A DNA stretch of 64,000 bases from Bettongia penicillata ogilbyi (Eukaryota; Chordata; Mammalia; Diprotodontia; Potoroidae). Position 1 is the stretch's first letter. Each line of letters opens with the position of its first letter. The DNA is taken from NCBI GenBank assembly GCA_023548195.1, contig JAJHZJ010000251.1:2389167-2453166 (forward strand), written 5' to 3'. A model generated the notes under the pieces. That model did not search any database. It was given only the letters and a program-made list of their open reading frames with translations, and was not told the origin of the DNA. The translations under genes and the position numbers were made by a program. This document shows positions 43,361 through 55,745 of this stretch, piece after piece.

Positions 43361-44039
43361 TTTCCCAGCCAGTCACTTGACTTCTGAATCCTTTGTCAAG
43401 AGGAGAGTCCTAGTGCTACTCCTCTCCCAGGACCCTGCTCAGGGCTGAGATTCAGATCAGCTGCTCAATTCCCCTAGGGACTTTGGATGTGGTGGGGGCT
43501 GCCGCTGAGGGCTAAGGTTCAAGTCCCCGGCTCAATTCCACCAGAGGCTTTAAGCTGAGGTGCTTGGGCAAAGGACCAAGGCTACTTCCATGGCCACCAT
43601 AGCCACCTGCTTCCTGCTACTGCTGCTGGCACCTCTGCTGCTGCCTGGGGCCAGTACTGAGAGGACCCCACTACCCTCTAAACCAGCTGGGAAAAGCCTC
43701 CCACAATGACCTTTGAAGCTTTCTTTGTTGCTTGTGGGTTGAGGGATCTGGGACCCTCCCTGCTGGGGATTCCACCCCAGATCCCTGTTCTGTTCCTGTT
43801 CTTCCTGGTGATGTGCAGCCAGGGCTGGGCTCTGCTCTGCTCAGCATTTCAAAGGAAAGACCATTCCTGTCACCCTTCCAGGTTATCTTTGGCTGGAAAT
43901 CTCTTTGACTTCGTAATTTTGTGGCTTCTGCTGCCCTAGAATTGGTTGAGAGTTATTTTTTACAGTTATTTTGTGGGCTGTTGGGTAAGTGCTAGAGTAT
44001 ATGCATCTTTCTACTCCATCATCTTGGCTCCATCCCTCT

Positions 44040-44165
44040 CCAACTCATTTTCAAATGAGGGTCACAAGTTAGTGTCTGAAACTAGTTTTGAATTCAGGAA
44101 GATGAATCTTCCTGAGTCCTAGTTCAGTGCTCTGTCTACTATGCAACCTCCCTGCCCATTTTGGA
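44040..44165 (-). mobile_element. MIR/CORE-SINE fragment
   Basis: 'ttttcaaatgagggtcacaa' followed by 'gttttgaattcaggaagatg' and 'agtgctctgtctactatgca' is a minus-strand SINE. Confidence 0.6.
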
Positions 44166-44289
44166 AGTAACCATTAACATTTTAAAAAGCAGATATTTAT
44201 AAGTAAAGTTTATTAATCTAGTTATTCTAGTTAATTAAAATTAATACACTTCATTTTTTATTCTACTCCAATCATTTCCTTTGGTTTCC

Positions 44290-44895
44290 TTGCAACCAGT
44301 CTTTTGGGTCCAGGAGGAAAATATCTCCTTTTCTAATCCATTCTGTATACAGCTTCCAACCTGATATTCCTAAATCTCATGTTTTACCAAAGCATTCTCC
44401 AACTGCAAAGCTTCATTACATCTTCAGTGCTTTTAAGATGAAATACATGCTCCTTTTTATTTTGTCACTTGTGACCCCTTAACAATCTGGCTGAATTATC
44501 TCTAATTTAGCATTATTCCCCTTCAGGCACCCTAATTTCCAGTGACACTTAGTATTTCCTATTGCCTTTATCTTTCACCTCCATGACTTTTGCACAGGTT
44601 GTCCAACATGTTGGGTTCTTTTTCTTCCTTTGTCTGACTCTTAGAACCCATGAATCCCTTCAGTGTTCAGTTAAAATGTTGCCTCTTTAAAAAAAAAAAA
44701 AAAAAAAACTTCCCCTAAGTCTTTGGTAAGTATTCCCATTGTTTCTAAAGATCATTCTGTATTTTTCTTCATATATCACACTTTATTGATTCAAATGAAA
44801 ACATGATATACCCCTCCCATAAAAGAATATAAATGGGCAGGGAATGTCTTATTTTTGAATTTGCTTTCCCACAATATTAGGTGCTTAATAATAAT
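44290..44895 (+). mobile_element. L2 3' end
   Basis: 'tccaacctgatattcctaaa', 'gacttttgcacaggttgtcc' and 'tcagtgttcagttaaaatgt' run in L2 order, ending in 'acaatattaggtgcttaata'. The A-run at 44690-44709 lies inside and is not a tail, because L2 sequence continues after it. Confidence 0.65.
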
Positions 44896-44904
44896 AATTA
44901 CTAA

Positions 44905-45125
44905 CAATGATGAGAGCTTGTGCCTGAGGTTTCTTTTTTCAATTCTTACAGCATCCCTGAGAATGATGGGTTCTATTATTTTTTCTCATTTTACAGTTGA
45001 TTAAACCCAGAAGAAACAGTAGTTAACTTATTTGTCAAAGGTCATATTGCTAGTAAGTGTCTACAGCAAGATTTGAATTCAGATTTTCCTGACTCTGGTT
45101 CAGCACTCTTAGCTGTACTTTATAT
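44905..45125 (-). mobile_element. MIR-type SINE, near full length
   Basis: 'attttttctcattttacagt', 'caaaggtcatattgctagta' and 'agatttgaattcagattttc' followed by 'ctgactctggttcagcactc'. Confidence 0.7.
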
Positions 45126-45189
45126 GAATAGACTATTCATTGGACCAAGGCATTTAATTAATTCAATCTAGCTTTATACCTAGACAGTA

Positions 45190-45270
45190 AAATAAAGGTT
45201 TATTAATGAATGAATGAATGAATATTTATTAAATGCCAGCCATGTGCCATGCATAATGCAAAACTTTGTT
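45190..45270 (-). mobile_element. L2 3' terminus
   Basis: 'atgaatgaatgaatgaatat' followed by 'ttattaaatgccagccatgt' is the reverse complement of an L2 end, with an AATG tail. Confidence 0.65.
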
Positions 45271-45899
45271 TTTGTAGAAAGCAATGGCAAAATCAATGGA
45301 GAAAGGAAGCAAAAGTTAAGGTTACTGTAATCCTGGGTAATTGATTCTCCTCAATGCATAATAAATAATACTACTAAAAATGTGACCTTTGACCTAATCA
45401 TAACTATGACTTTGAAAACAGTTTTACTTAAAATAAGTGTTTGGCACTGTAAATACCTCTTTTCTGTGACAGATATTTGGTGACTTATAACTCATCTTTG
45501 TGTTGGATACATGTTCAATGTAGAGCAAATTAGCATGAAAAAGTGTACAATATTCTTATCTTAAGTAAAAAGAATGCTAAAACAAGATTTTCTAATGAGA
45601 AGCGATCACAGAGGAAATATAGTCTACTCGGTAAAACGCTTCTTATGGTCAGGTCACCATACTATATAGTGATACAAAGAATGTAACAATAATAAATAAA
45701 TAAAAAATGAATAAGTTATAGATGAAGAAAGAAGACAAAAAGGAAAAAGAAATAAAGGAAAAAATAAAGGAAGGATGGAAGTAAAGAAAGAAGGAGGAAG
45801 GGAGGAAAGGAAGCATCTTAGTTCTTGCCATCAAAAATTTCAGATTTTGAGAAAATTATTGCATGCAAGCAACTAGTTTTGTACAAAACACATAAGGGT
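45271..45899. other. Unassigned sequence with a GA-rich tract
   Basis: Nothing recognisable except the purine-rich 'gaaag'/'ggaag' stretch at 45723-45812. Confidence 0.5.
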
Positions 45900-47126
45900 A
45901 AATGGGAGATTGGTTGGTTGGTTGGTTGTTCTTAATTCTGAAAGAAGACCAAAATGGCATCATGATGTTGGAGTCAAGATACAGTGCATCTGACTGAGAC
46001 TGATCAGGTCAGTTTGAGCGTGGCAGGCTCTACTACAGGTCAGACATAAATAGAACATAATGAACAGTTGGAGTGGAAATGTCTCAAAATTTGTGCCTTT
46101 CATGTTTCTTTTATGATACTGAAGTTCTGCTTTGCTCATAGAGCATAACATCTCCATTTCTGGCATTTATGCTGGCTAGTCCTTTACCATTGTCTCTCAT
46201 ATCACAATCAATTCCAAACTTCTTCAGAGAGACCTTGAGAGTGTCCTTGTATCACTTCTTCTGACCTCTATATAAGTGCTTGTCTAGTGTGAGTTCTTTG
46301 TAAAACAGTCTTTTAGGCAAATGCTTGACTATTTAACAATGTGGCCATTGCATTGGAGTTGCTCTGTCTGCAGTAGAGTTTGAATGCTTGTCAGTTTAGC
46401 TCAAGAAAAGACCTCAGTGTCTGGCACTTTATCTTGACAGGTGAATTTCAGAATCTTCCTAATACAGTTAAAATGGAAGCAATTTTGTTTCCTGGTATAT
46501 TGTGGTACACTGTACAGGTATCATATGCATGTAGCAATGAGGTTCACACAACACTGTAGAATATCAGTTTGGTAGGTAGTATAATACCACTCCTCTCCCA
46601 TACTTTGCTTCAGACTCTCCCAAACTCTAAGCTGGTTCTGACAATGGATGGGTCAACTACATCATCTATCTGTATATCCCTGGAAAGTATACTGCCATGG
46701 TAAGTGAACTTATCCATAATATTCAGTTTTTCTATTTTCTGTACCTGATGGTTCCACTTCTGGATGGTTTGGTGTTGGCTCTTGGAGCACCTGTGTTTTC
46801 TTAGTATTAATTGTTATACCAGTTTAACATAAGCAGCAGGGAATCATTCTCTGTTGCATTGCATCTCAGAATTAGAGGCTACATTGAGTGACTAGTCATT
46901 TGCAAACAAAAACAAAAAACCACACATCCACTCTCCCTACACTTTAGTCTTTGCTTGTAGCCTTTTCACTTTAAATAATTTACTCGATGTAGCAGCTGAC
47001 CTTGATGCTATTTTTATCCTTGTAAAATTCTTCTGACAACATTGCTGAAAACATCATGCTAAAAAGCATGGAAGCAAGCTCATGGCGCTGCCTCACTCCA
47101 TTGATGGCTGGGAAAGTATTAGAATA

Positions 47127-47336
47127 TTACCCGTTATCCAGAACCCATGCAAGCATGGCATCATTAAACTGACCTACAAAATTTAAGAACTTTTCTGGAC
47201 AACCAAATTTTGCCATAATTTTCCACAAGTCCTCATAACTGACAGTATAACAGGCTTTGGTCAGGTCAACAAATGTTGTGTACAGACCTCTGTTCTGCTC
47301 CTGGCATTTCTTCAGCAGTTGTTGGACAGCAAACAA
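47127..47336 (-). pseudogene. LINE reverse-transcriptase fragment
   Basis: This frame of 69 codons holds an RT block: 'QQLLKKCQEQNRGLYTTFVD' followed by 'LTKACYTVS' and 'DLWKIMAKFGCPEKF'. The 'FVDLTKA' segment is RT motif A; its usual second aspartate (FVDLTKAFD) is replaced, giving 'KACYT'. In an active LINE this domain copies the RNA at the nicked target. The frame is open at both ends only locally and the adjacent sequence is shifted, so it is dead. Confidence 0.7.
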
Positions 47337-47764
47337 TATATTAACCCTTCCTTGGTCCTTTCAGAAACTGCACTGGCTCTCAGGTGCATGACCATCTCAT
47401 TGGAATAGAATTAGCTTTAGGCACTTTGCCACAAGAGAGGAGCCTAGTGAAATTCAAATCCTTTTCTTCAATTGTAAGTTTGGCCAGAGAGGGATTGACT
47501 TCAAACTGTAGTATACACAATCAGTGGCTTAAGCATTGATGGAAGACAGTCTTTTGAGAACATCATGATAGTGTTCAACTCAACTCTCCAGGATCATGTC
47601 TTATCACTAATTAAAGTAGTTGCATCAGCACTGAATAGTTGAGATGCATTACAAGTTTTTGGACCATAAATAAGGCATTATAAAAGGGCTTTGGATTGTT
47701 ACTATTAGCATAAAACTGAATTTCATCTGCCTTCTTCCTGAGTCAAGCATCCTGCATCTCACTA

Positions 47765-47925
47765 AGCTTCCCTTGCACTTTATTTTTTATTTATTTGGGG
47801 TTTTTTTGGAGGAAGGAAGACAAGGCAATAAGTGTCAAGTTTCTGAGGTCAGATTTGAACTCAGATCCTCCTCACTCCAGGACCAGTGCTCTATTCACTG
47901 TGCGATCTAACTGCCCTTTACTTTT
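47765..47925 (-). mobile_element. CORE-SINE (MAR1-like)
   Basis: 'ataagtgtcaagtttctgag', 'gtcagatttgaactcagatc' and 'agtgctctattcactgtgcg' are the reverse complement of a MAR1-type head. It interrupts the RTE-like LINE. Confidence 0.7.
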
Positions 47926-48824
47926 CATGGAGTTAAATACTGTCATCTTAGAGATGGATGAACTATCCTGCTGGTAAACTCATCGGAGTTCTCCTTTTTT
48001 CATTTAGCAGGTCCTTAACTTTCCCATAATTTTTTCAAACCAATTTTGATGGTTATGAGTGTTCTCCTCTTTCAGCACATTGCTGATGAGGGCCCACAGG
48101 TCTTCACAATTTTTTTTTTATTTCATTAGGTTTATCATAGTGGGGCTTAGGCACTGATTATGGTGGAAGAGTGCTTTTCTGCAAGTGGAAATTTCATTAT
48201 CATAAACCTGTCATTCATTACTTTTAGGAAGTATACAAGCTTGTTGGCTAGCTTTTTATTACAAAATCTCCAGCTTCAAGGCTCTCCTCTTCACTGTGAA
48301 CACTTCAGAAAAAACATGTATCTAGCTATGACTTCAGTAAGATGGCTTTCATTTGCCAGCCTTGAATCACTCAGGGGTGCTATTTGGATGTGATACCTTC
48401 TGAGTTCTCTTGCAACAAGAGCTATTCATCTTTCAGGTTTATTGGATTTCATGTTGTCCATAAATGCTCACACATTCCATGGGCAAATAGTAAGTGGAAT
48501 CATCTTTGAACAAGTTTTTTTGTATATCCTTTGTATATATTTCAACCACGTGTCGAATCCCTGCCTGTCATAAGCAGGCCAGGATTGGGTCAAGCAGGCA
48601 ATATTTAGTGTATCTTTTCTAGCTTCTTTTTCATGACAGGAGATGAGTGGTGTGATCATTCAAAAAGGGGCCCATAAGGGGAACTGCTGCATCTCACTGC
48701 TGATTTAATCTAGTGGAACATCCTATGGCTAGGATGCCTGGGTGTAGGCTTGTGACTCCAACTCTCCACACATACTGCTTCATCACTTGTCTTCTACCAC
48801 ACGACTTTGAGGAAGATAAAAATC

Positions 48825-49335
48825 GTAAAATGATATTGGTGATATCTTTTGATTTGTGCATAAATTGGATTAAAGTGTGGCTGAGTTGCATGAAGTTGTT
48901 GAACTCTCTCCTCCAGAGTCCTCAAAGTCCATTGAGAAGACAAAGTTAAGATTGTTGGTCATGGCTCAGGATGCAGTGGATGACCTTTTCATTTTCAATG
49001 TCTCAGCAAGCTTTAAGGGCTCCACAGTATCTGCCTTAGTTACTTTCGTGACCATTGGAATGGGTTGTTTTTATCTGCCCATTTCATTTGTTTGGGTTAG
49101 ACATCCCCCAACTCATTTAAGGATTTCAGACCCCATGATTGTCCTCCACCTGGCTCACCTTTTCTGCCAATATAGTTTATCAGAGTGTGGCTGCGATGTA
49201 TGCTATAACTTCTTGGAACCACAGGTGAAAATTGGGTAATCAGGTGGACACCAAAGGTAGAAAGCAGCCCTGAGAAGGACTCAACAGGCCTCATACTAGA
49301 AGTACTAGCCTTCACTGAACACACCACACACCCCA
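48825..49335 (-). mobile_element. RTE-like LINE 3' region, second copy
   Basis: 'tttgtgcataaattggatta', 'ggctcaggatgcagtggatg', 'ttttatctgcccatttcatt' and 'aggtggacaccaaaggtaga' match 20780-21250 in order. It lies directly beside the longer copy. Confidence 0.65.
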
Positions 49336-49339
49336 AATG

Positions 49340-49725
49340 GGAGATAATTGACAGGGAAGGTACTCACAGTTAGGGGAGCCAGGAAAGATCTCTTGTACAA
49401 GGTAAGAATTAAACTGAGTTTTGAAGGAATCCAGTGAAACTAGGAGGCATGGACAAGTAGTAGAGCATTCGAGATATGAGTGATACCAGCAAAAAAACAT
49501 GTAGTCAGTATTTGAAGTTACAAAAAGTCCAGGGTTCCTGAGTGAGAGAATATACATTGGGGAATAAAATACAATAAGACTGGTAAGCTAAAATGTAGTC
49601 ATTTGTTGAAGGACTTTTAAATATCAACAGAATTTTATAATTGATCCTGGAGACAATAGTAGGACACTGTAATTTGGTAAGTAGAGGCATGGCTTGATGT
49701 ATAGAAGGTGAATTTTAGTGTAAGA
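49340..49725 (-). mobile_element. L2 LINE 3' region
   Basis: 'gagccaggaaagatctcttg', 'ttttgaaggaatccagtgaa' and 'ttataattgatcctggagac' give a minus-strand L2 in order. Confidence 0.65.
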
Positions 49726-50037
49726 TAGATTTTAGTGTATATAAAGTGGATTTTTATTATTATTTCTTAGAGTTCAGTTTTCCAGGATCCATAGACATAA
49801 CAGGCTTTTGTTTCCAGGTATTGGATATGAGTTCCCACAATTATGGTTCAAAATATCTCCACCATGATTGTGCAGGCTTATATGATGATAAATAATAAAT
49901 AATATAAATATTGACTGTGACTGTGCAGTGAGACACAGGGATGAGGTGATATATTCTCTTGAGGCTATTGCTGGCAATATGCTTTCCTTGTCTGTTGGTC
50001 TACAAAGCAGGTAGTTACTGGTCAGTGAATAGGTAAC

Positions 50038-51114
50038 TGTAATGGCAAGTAAAATAGGATCTTTTGCTATTTTTGTTTTAGTATAATCAAGAAATATAAT
50101 CCCTCTATTTGAATGTGATTAAAGAACATCTTTCCCTTCCATTGATGGTTCATTAAGGGGAATTTGATTAGGGAAGATCTGTGGGAAGGCCCACATATTT
50201 TGTTAATGAGGCCGTGGTTCTCAAGGGTTGTGATACCTCTGGCTCTAAAAAAAGGTGTAAATGTCCTGAGTTGAGATTGTGCTTTGGAGCTTACTGAATG
50301 AAAGTATTTGACCATACCAGGACTCTGGGAAGCAACTTTAAGGAGCCCTCTGGCTTTGAGAACCCAGATGTCTTGCTTTCCTCTCTGGTAGCTATGATCA
50401 CACAGTTGGGGTCAGACAGTTGAGTTCAGGCAGAGGAATCCATGTCTGTTGACTTGTAATTTCTCTGTATTTTATTTGAACTCCAGGGTGCTGAGTCCCC
50501 TGAATTAGGTGAATGATATATGTGCTCGGTTAAAGGAATAATATATGTACTTGATTAAAAGTGATTGCTAACCCCTCAAAAGTTGCCTTGCCTTTTATGA
50601 AGGCAGATCTAAGAACTTGTGATAGCAGGATCCTATTTATATTTTGGGGTACTTACTGAAACAGGAACCCTTAGGATTGAATGCACAAATGCTGTGTGTG
50701 CCTCAACTGGCCCCCATTGAGGCTTGGGGAGAACCTTAGGGTTGAGTGCAGAAATTGAAATTCTGTGTGTGTCTTGATTGGTCCCAGTCAAGGCTTGTAG
50801 GGAATCTGTGTTTGACTCAACTGGCTCCTATTGAGGCTTGAGGGGATCTAGGGGATGCACAAGTTGTGCCTATCTCAATTGACCCCATCCGGATGTAGGG
50901 GTAGTTACCCTTCCTTCTCTCTGTCCCTTGTGAGAAGGATGATTAAGGGACACTGTAAGAGTTTGTGCTGTTATTATCAGCAACCTCTTCTGAGAAAACT
51001 AGAATAGAATGAAGTAAGATTATCAACCCCTTCTTAGAGTCTTTCCTATCTGACCAAATCAAGAGTGAACCTGTGCTTGCAGCCATCCTGTGTGCTGTAT
51101 TTATCTGTCTTACA
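50038..51114. mobile_element. Unassigned segment, possible decayed LTR
   Basis: The segment starts 'tgtaa' and ends 'ttaca', contains two similar 26-bp units near 50510-50560 ('gatatatgtgctcggttaaa' and 'aatatatgtacttgattaaa') and a four-unit tandem repeat at 50664-50901. Such internal repeats are common in retroviral LTRs. However, the flanks ('gtaac' and 'ctttg') are not a target duplication, and no primer-binding site or retroviral frame adjoins. The LTR reading is only a guess. Confidence 0.25.
50664..50901. repeat. Four-unit degenerate tandem repeat
   Basis: Units at 50664-50730, 50731-50802, 50803-50845 (shortened) and 50846-50901 share 'cctcaactggcccccattga' / 'tgattggtcccagtcaaggc' / 'ctcaactggctcctattgag' / 'ctcaattgaccccatccgga' and a following G-rich end. 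The lengths of 43-72 bp reflect internal deletions. Confidence 0.75.
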
Positions 51115-51929
51115 CTTTGTCAAAACTGCACTTTAGGAAGAAAATTTTTGAAAATTTTGAGGATTCAGTGATGAAAACTTTCCCTGTTCTATATTTTATC
51201 TGTTCAGATATTTTGAAAACTGTATTGTCCCTCTACGTTTTCCCTTTCCTGGATTAAACGTTGGAAGTTAGTCACCTGATCTATAAATGACCTAACTTAG
51301 AGTGGCCTAAAAACAGCCCTTGACTTTCAGACACATCTCAGCTTATTAAATCTGCTTTAAAATGATCTATGTAGAATGGAAAGTAGTACAATAGATTTAT
51401 GTATGTAGGTGTGGAAAATGATGGGACAGCTGAAAAAATAATTGAAGAAGATAATCACAGGAAGTTGAGAGAAGCAAATCTCTTATATGAAAAGGGTTAA
51501 TTTTTTAGATAATTAGAAGAGGAAGATTTTTTTGACAATGAAGGTATATGGGACAGAAAATTAGATGTTTTTTTTTCTAGTATTTTCAAAGGAAAATGGA
51601 AAACAGATGTCAGAAACAAACATGAGCTTCCCTAGGGAGGAAGGCACATTGGGAAATAAATCAAGATCATGGTAGAATTGGGACTTCAAAAATGAGAAAA
51701 TCTTAAGATAGGAAACCTACCAACCCCACAAAAATGTCCTTTCATTCTCTCTACCACATGCTAGAGAATGGAAGGGGCAAGAGAGAAATTCTTGCTGTGC
51801 CCAGGAGCGTGCATTTCATTCTCATCTGTATCCTTCCCAGTTAAAAATAAGCTAAAATTCACATTACTAGCACATGTGAGTTTCCTCTTAATATTCTACT
51901 AGTTAATAATTAAAACAAGCAGGTGGAAA
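51115..51929. other. Unassigned sequence
   Basis: No repeat or frame of note; it may include more of the upstream segment of the next L3. Confidence 0.4.
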
Positions 51930-53140
<1,211 letters not shown>

Positions 53141-53246
53141 AAGAAAGAGAAAGCATGATTGTGACATTTTCAAACGATATGAAATTGTGATGAGCAGCTG
53201 AAACTTAAGAAAACATTTTCAGACTCCAAAAAGATTTTGTGAAGTG

Positions 53247-53449
53247 AGCACAATAGGGGCATCTAGGTGGCGTAGTGAATAGAACACTGGCCCTGGAGTC
53301 AGGAGGACCTGAGTTCAAATCCAGCCTCAGACACTTGACATGTAGTAGCTGTATGACCTTTGTCAAGTCATTTAATTTTAATTGCCTTGTTTGCCCCTCT
53401 CAAAAAATAGAAAAATAAAAATAAAAAGGGTTTTAAGAAAGCGCAATAG
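53247..53449 (+). mobile_element. MAR1-type CORE-SINE with target duplication
   Basis: The body is 53257-53439: 'gggcatctaggtggcgtagt' (A-box region), 'ggaggacctgagttcaaatc' (B box 'gttcaaatcc'), then 'tagctgtatgacctttgtca' and an A-rich tail. 'agcacaatag' (53247-53256) and 'agcgcaatag' (53440-53449) form the 10-bp target duplication with one mismatch. The head is well preserved, so it is among the younger insertions. The A and B boxes are the internal RNA polymerase III promoter inherited from a tRNA. Confidence 0.85.
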
Positions 53450-53549
53450 AGAGAAAATAATATGTAGTGAAAAACATCTACAATTGAGTTCAAAAAATTA
53501 ACTGGTCAAGCACAATAATAGGGGGTTTACCATAGCCAATCCTCCTCCG

Positions 53550-53581
<32 letters not shown>
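53550..53581. repeat. CA dinucleotide microsatellite
   Basis: About 16 uninterrupted CA units inside the second L3 copy. Confidence 0.95.
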
Positions 53582-53582
<1 letters not shown>

Positions 53583-54220
53583 AGTTATTTTTAAATAGTC
53601 TTAGAGATTTTGGAAGACAACAAACTAAATATAAGGCAGTATCATCAAATAGGGGGAAGAATAATCGTAGGCTTTCCTAAGACAGGCATATTATCCAATT
53701 TCTGGTAGGTGACCATCCCACTACACATTCCTTTGGCAGAGTAGATTTGTACTGTTTCTAGAATCATCTTTAGCGATAGAAGTCACATTTTAGAAAGAAC
53801 GTTCAAAAACTAGCGCACATGGCCAAGTTGGTAATCGCCAGGGGCGAGGGGTTACAGAGTAACCATGGATTGTCTAAAGGTACTGCAGATGTTTTAGCCT
53901 ATAGAAGATGTTGATGGCATGTAATAGCTTTCTTCAAATAGGTACAAGACTGTACCATGGAAAAAGTGTTAGATTTGTTTAGTTTTCCTGTAGAGAACAG
54001 GACTAGGAATAATATTTCAAAGTTATAGAGTGGCAGATTTGAACTCAGGGAGGGGTGGCAGGAAATCTCCAACATCTTAGCAAGTAGAGAGGTACAAAAG
54101 TAGCTTATAGTGCCTCAAGAAAAGGTTGGCTTTAAGTGGAATCTGGCTGGTCACTTATCAGGGATGCTGTGGAAAGGATTCCCTACTTAAGTATAGGCTG
54201 AATTGGATGGTCTTTCCAAC

Positions 54221-54899
54221 ACAGACATTTTAAATGTAGACGATAGGTGGCATGAAAGATTCTGTTTAACAGTGTGCTTATATACATTAACATAAACATA
54301 ATCAGTTAAAAGGAAGGATGCATATTATGTCCTGTCATGTGCCATGTTGCCAACTTGCAGGCAAGAATTCAATCTGTAAAGAAGGAAATCATATAAGGTC
54401 TTCTTTCTTATGTGACAGTTGATGACTACTTAATTGCAGAATATGGAAAGTGCCATATCTTTACAGGATAAATACATAATGGTATCTTCAGAATCAAAAA
54501 CTAGGGCAAAAGATAATTATTTTAAAATTAACTCTGAGTCACCAGCACAAAGCAATCTCCAGGTGTGCAGATTGTTCTAGTTTTACAGATAAAGTATCTT
54601 TACCTAGTCAGCTGGCAATGCAAGTGAAGGATTGAGCTGTGTATGGTTACACTGTTTTAGCTGAAAAGCCCTCTACATTGCCAAGCAATTTGCGAAAAAA
54701 TACAAAATGTTCATGCCATGTAAATTGTACTGATTCCTCTTTGTAAATGGAAAGAAACAAAAATTGTTGACAAAGATACATGATGGATGGAATTTATTGG
54801 GATGCTATGAAGGCTTGTAAGAGAATACACAGAAACAGACAAAGCTCATCTGTAAGTTCAGAAATGACAAGAGGGAAACAAACTACTGGAGAACAGACA
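54221..54899. other. Unassigned sequence with a weak MIR
   Basis: 54520-54670 weakly resembles a minus-strand MIR ('gttttacagataaagtatct'). The remainder is unassigned. Confidence 0.4.
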
Positions 54900-55220
54900 A
54901 CAGACTTGATTGCTGAAGATTAAAGAGATTGTATTTGTGAGTGAAGGGAGTTGAGAATAGATAGAGGCAATTAGTGGGGTCCCAAAGGTCTGCAAGTACT
55001 GGATTCTGTGATTTCCTATTTCAATGGGTTGGATGAACACATGAAGAGAAAGGTGATTTCAAAGAATTAAGTTGACTCTCGATAACAAAATTATTTGACC
55101 AGATGACAGAAGGAAGCTCAAATGAAAACATGGCCAGATCAAGACAGTGGACAAGATGATCGGTATCATTTAGGATAAGAAGCAATAGCACTAAATTAGC
55201 CTAAGCAGAATAAATTTTCA
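54900..55220 (+). mobile_element. L3/CR1 LINE fragment
   Basis: 'attagtggggtcccaaaggt' and 'tcaatgggttggatgaacac' resemble the RT region of L3/CR1 in plus orientation. Strongly decayed. Confidence 0.45.
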
Positions 55221-55454
55221 TTTTATATTGTGAAAGGGAGAGTTAAAGAGCATTTTAAGGGAATATTATTTGGGGAAATGATAAGACCTTCTGCACCTTG
55301 TTCACTCAATACAGAGGCAAAGGGGATATTTCTGATGAGGACTGAAACTTTAAAATTAATCCAGGAAGTGTGGTCAAGTGTAATAAAAAAAAAGTACATT
55401 TAATTTCATGTTGAAGGATCTGAGTTCTAATTCCCTCTTTGTCATTTACCAACA

Positions 55455-55745
55455 GATGAAACTTGTAGTGCATGAAGTACTGGACTTGGAATCAGAATGA
55501 TGGGGATTCAAATCTTGTCTCATATGCTTGTTATGTAAACCATAGAAAGTCACTTAAATTCTTTGGGTCTCAGTTTTCTTACCTATTAAAAGTGAGGAAG
55601 GAATATGGATAAAGACATCAAAGTCTTTTCTTACTTAGCTTCAATGATTTTATTATCATAGGACCAACTCGGTGATTTTGGTCAAGTTGGACAAGATGAA
55701 TTCTAAGGTCTTTTCTAGCTCTAAATCTGTGATACCGTGAGGCAA
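55455..55745 (+). mobile_element. MIR/THER1-type SINE
   Basis: Head 'gaagtactggacttggaatc', B box 'gggattcaaatcttgtctca', core 'catagaaagtcacttaaatt' and the terminal 'tttctagctctaaatctgtg', the 3' end typical of THER1-like SINEs. Confidence 0.7.

Larger units (their letters stand above)
41411..44034 (-). mobile_element. HAL1 retrotransposon lacking its 3' terminus
   Basis: On the minus strand: 5' end 'ggagccaagatgatggag' near 44034, about 670 bp of 5'UTR, ORF1 from 43360, and a 3'UTR with a clean TG repeat at 42163-42209. The last roughly 100 bp and the poly(A) tail are missing. At 41411 the sequence switches directly to the 5' end of the next HAL1. The point of switch ('cctcccccaacacc') resembles both elements, so a few bases cannot be assigned. 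Confidence 0.8.
45900..48820 (-). mobile_element. RTE-like non-LTR LINE, 3' part with RT sequence
   Basis: The 3' end is on the left: a 'ttggttggttgg' tail (45912-45927), then 'gaaagaagaccaaaatggca' and the carboxyl end of an ORF2 ('KDTLK', near 46240). Reverse-transcriptase sequence is readable at 47127-47336, and homologous but undecoded sequence continues to about 48820. A SINE interrupts it at 47765-47925. The clade is not certain; RTE-like is my best guess. Confidence 0.6.
53155..54220 (+). mobile_element. Second L3/CR1 copy, split by a MAR1 SINE
   Basis: 'gtgacattttcaaacgatat', 'gactccaaaaagattttgtg', then (after the SINE) 'gagttcaaaaaattaactgg', 'gaacaggactaggaataata', 'ttatcagggatgctgtggaa' and the terminus 'ttggatggtctttccaacac'. 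It begins in mid-ORF2 right after the end of the previous copy. Confidence 0.65.

Noticed and set aside
44690..44709. Poly(A) tail of a plus-strand retrocopy
   Set aside because: L2 sequence continues on both sides, so it is an internal A expansion.
50664..50901. CRISPR-like or satellite array
   Set aside because: Units have no constant repeat with unique spacers, lengths vary from 43 to 72 bp, and the context is mammalian.
50033..51119. Target duplication around the possible LTR
   Set aside because: The flanking bases 'gtaac' and 'ctttg' do not match, so LTR ends at these points are unproven.
53257..53330. tRNA gene (A and B boxes)
   Set aside because: The boxes are followed by a CORE-SINE body and an A-rich tail between target duplications; there is no cloverleaf 3' half.
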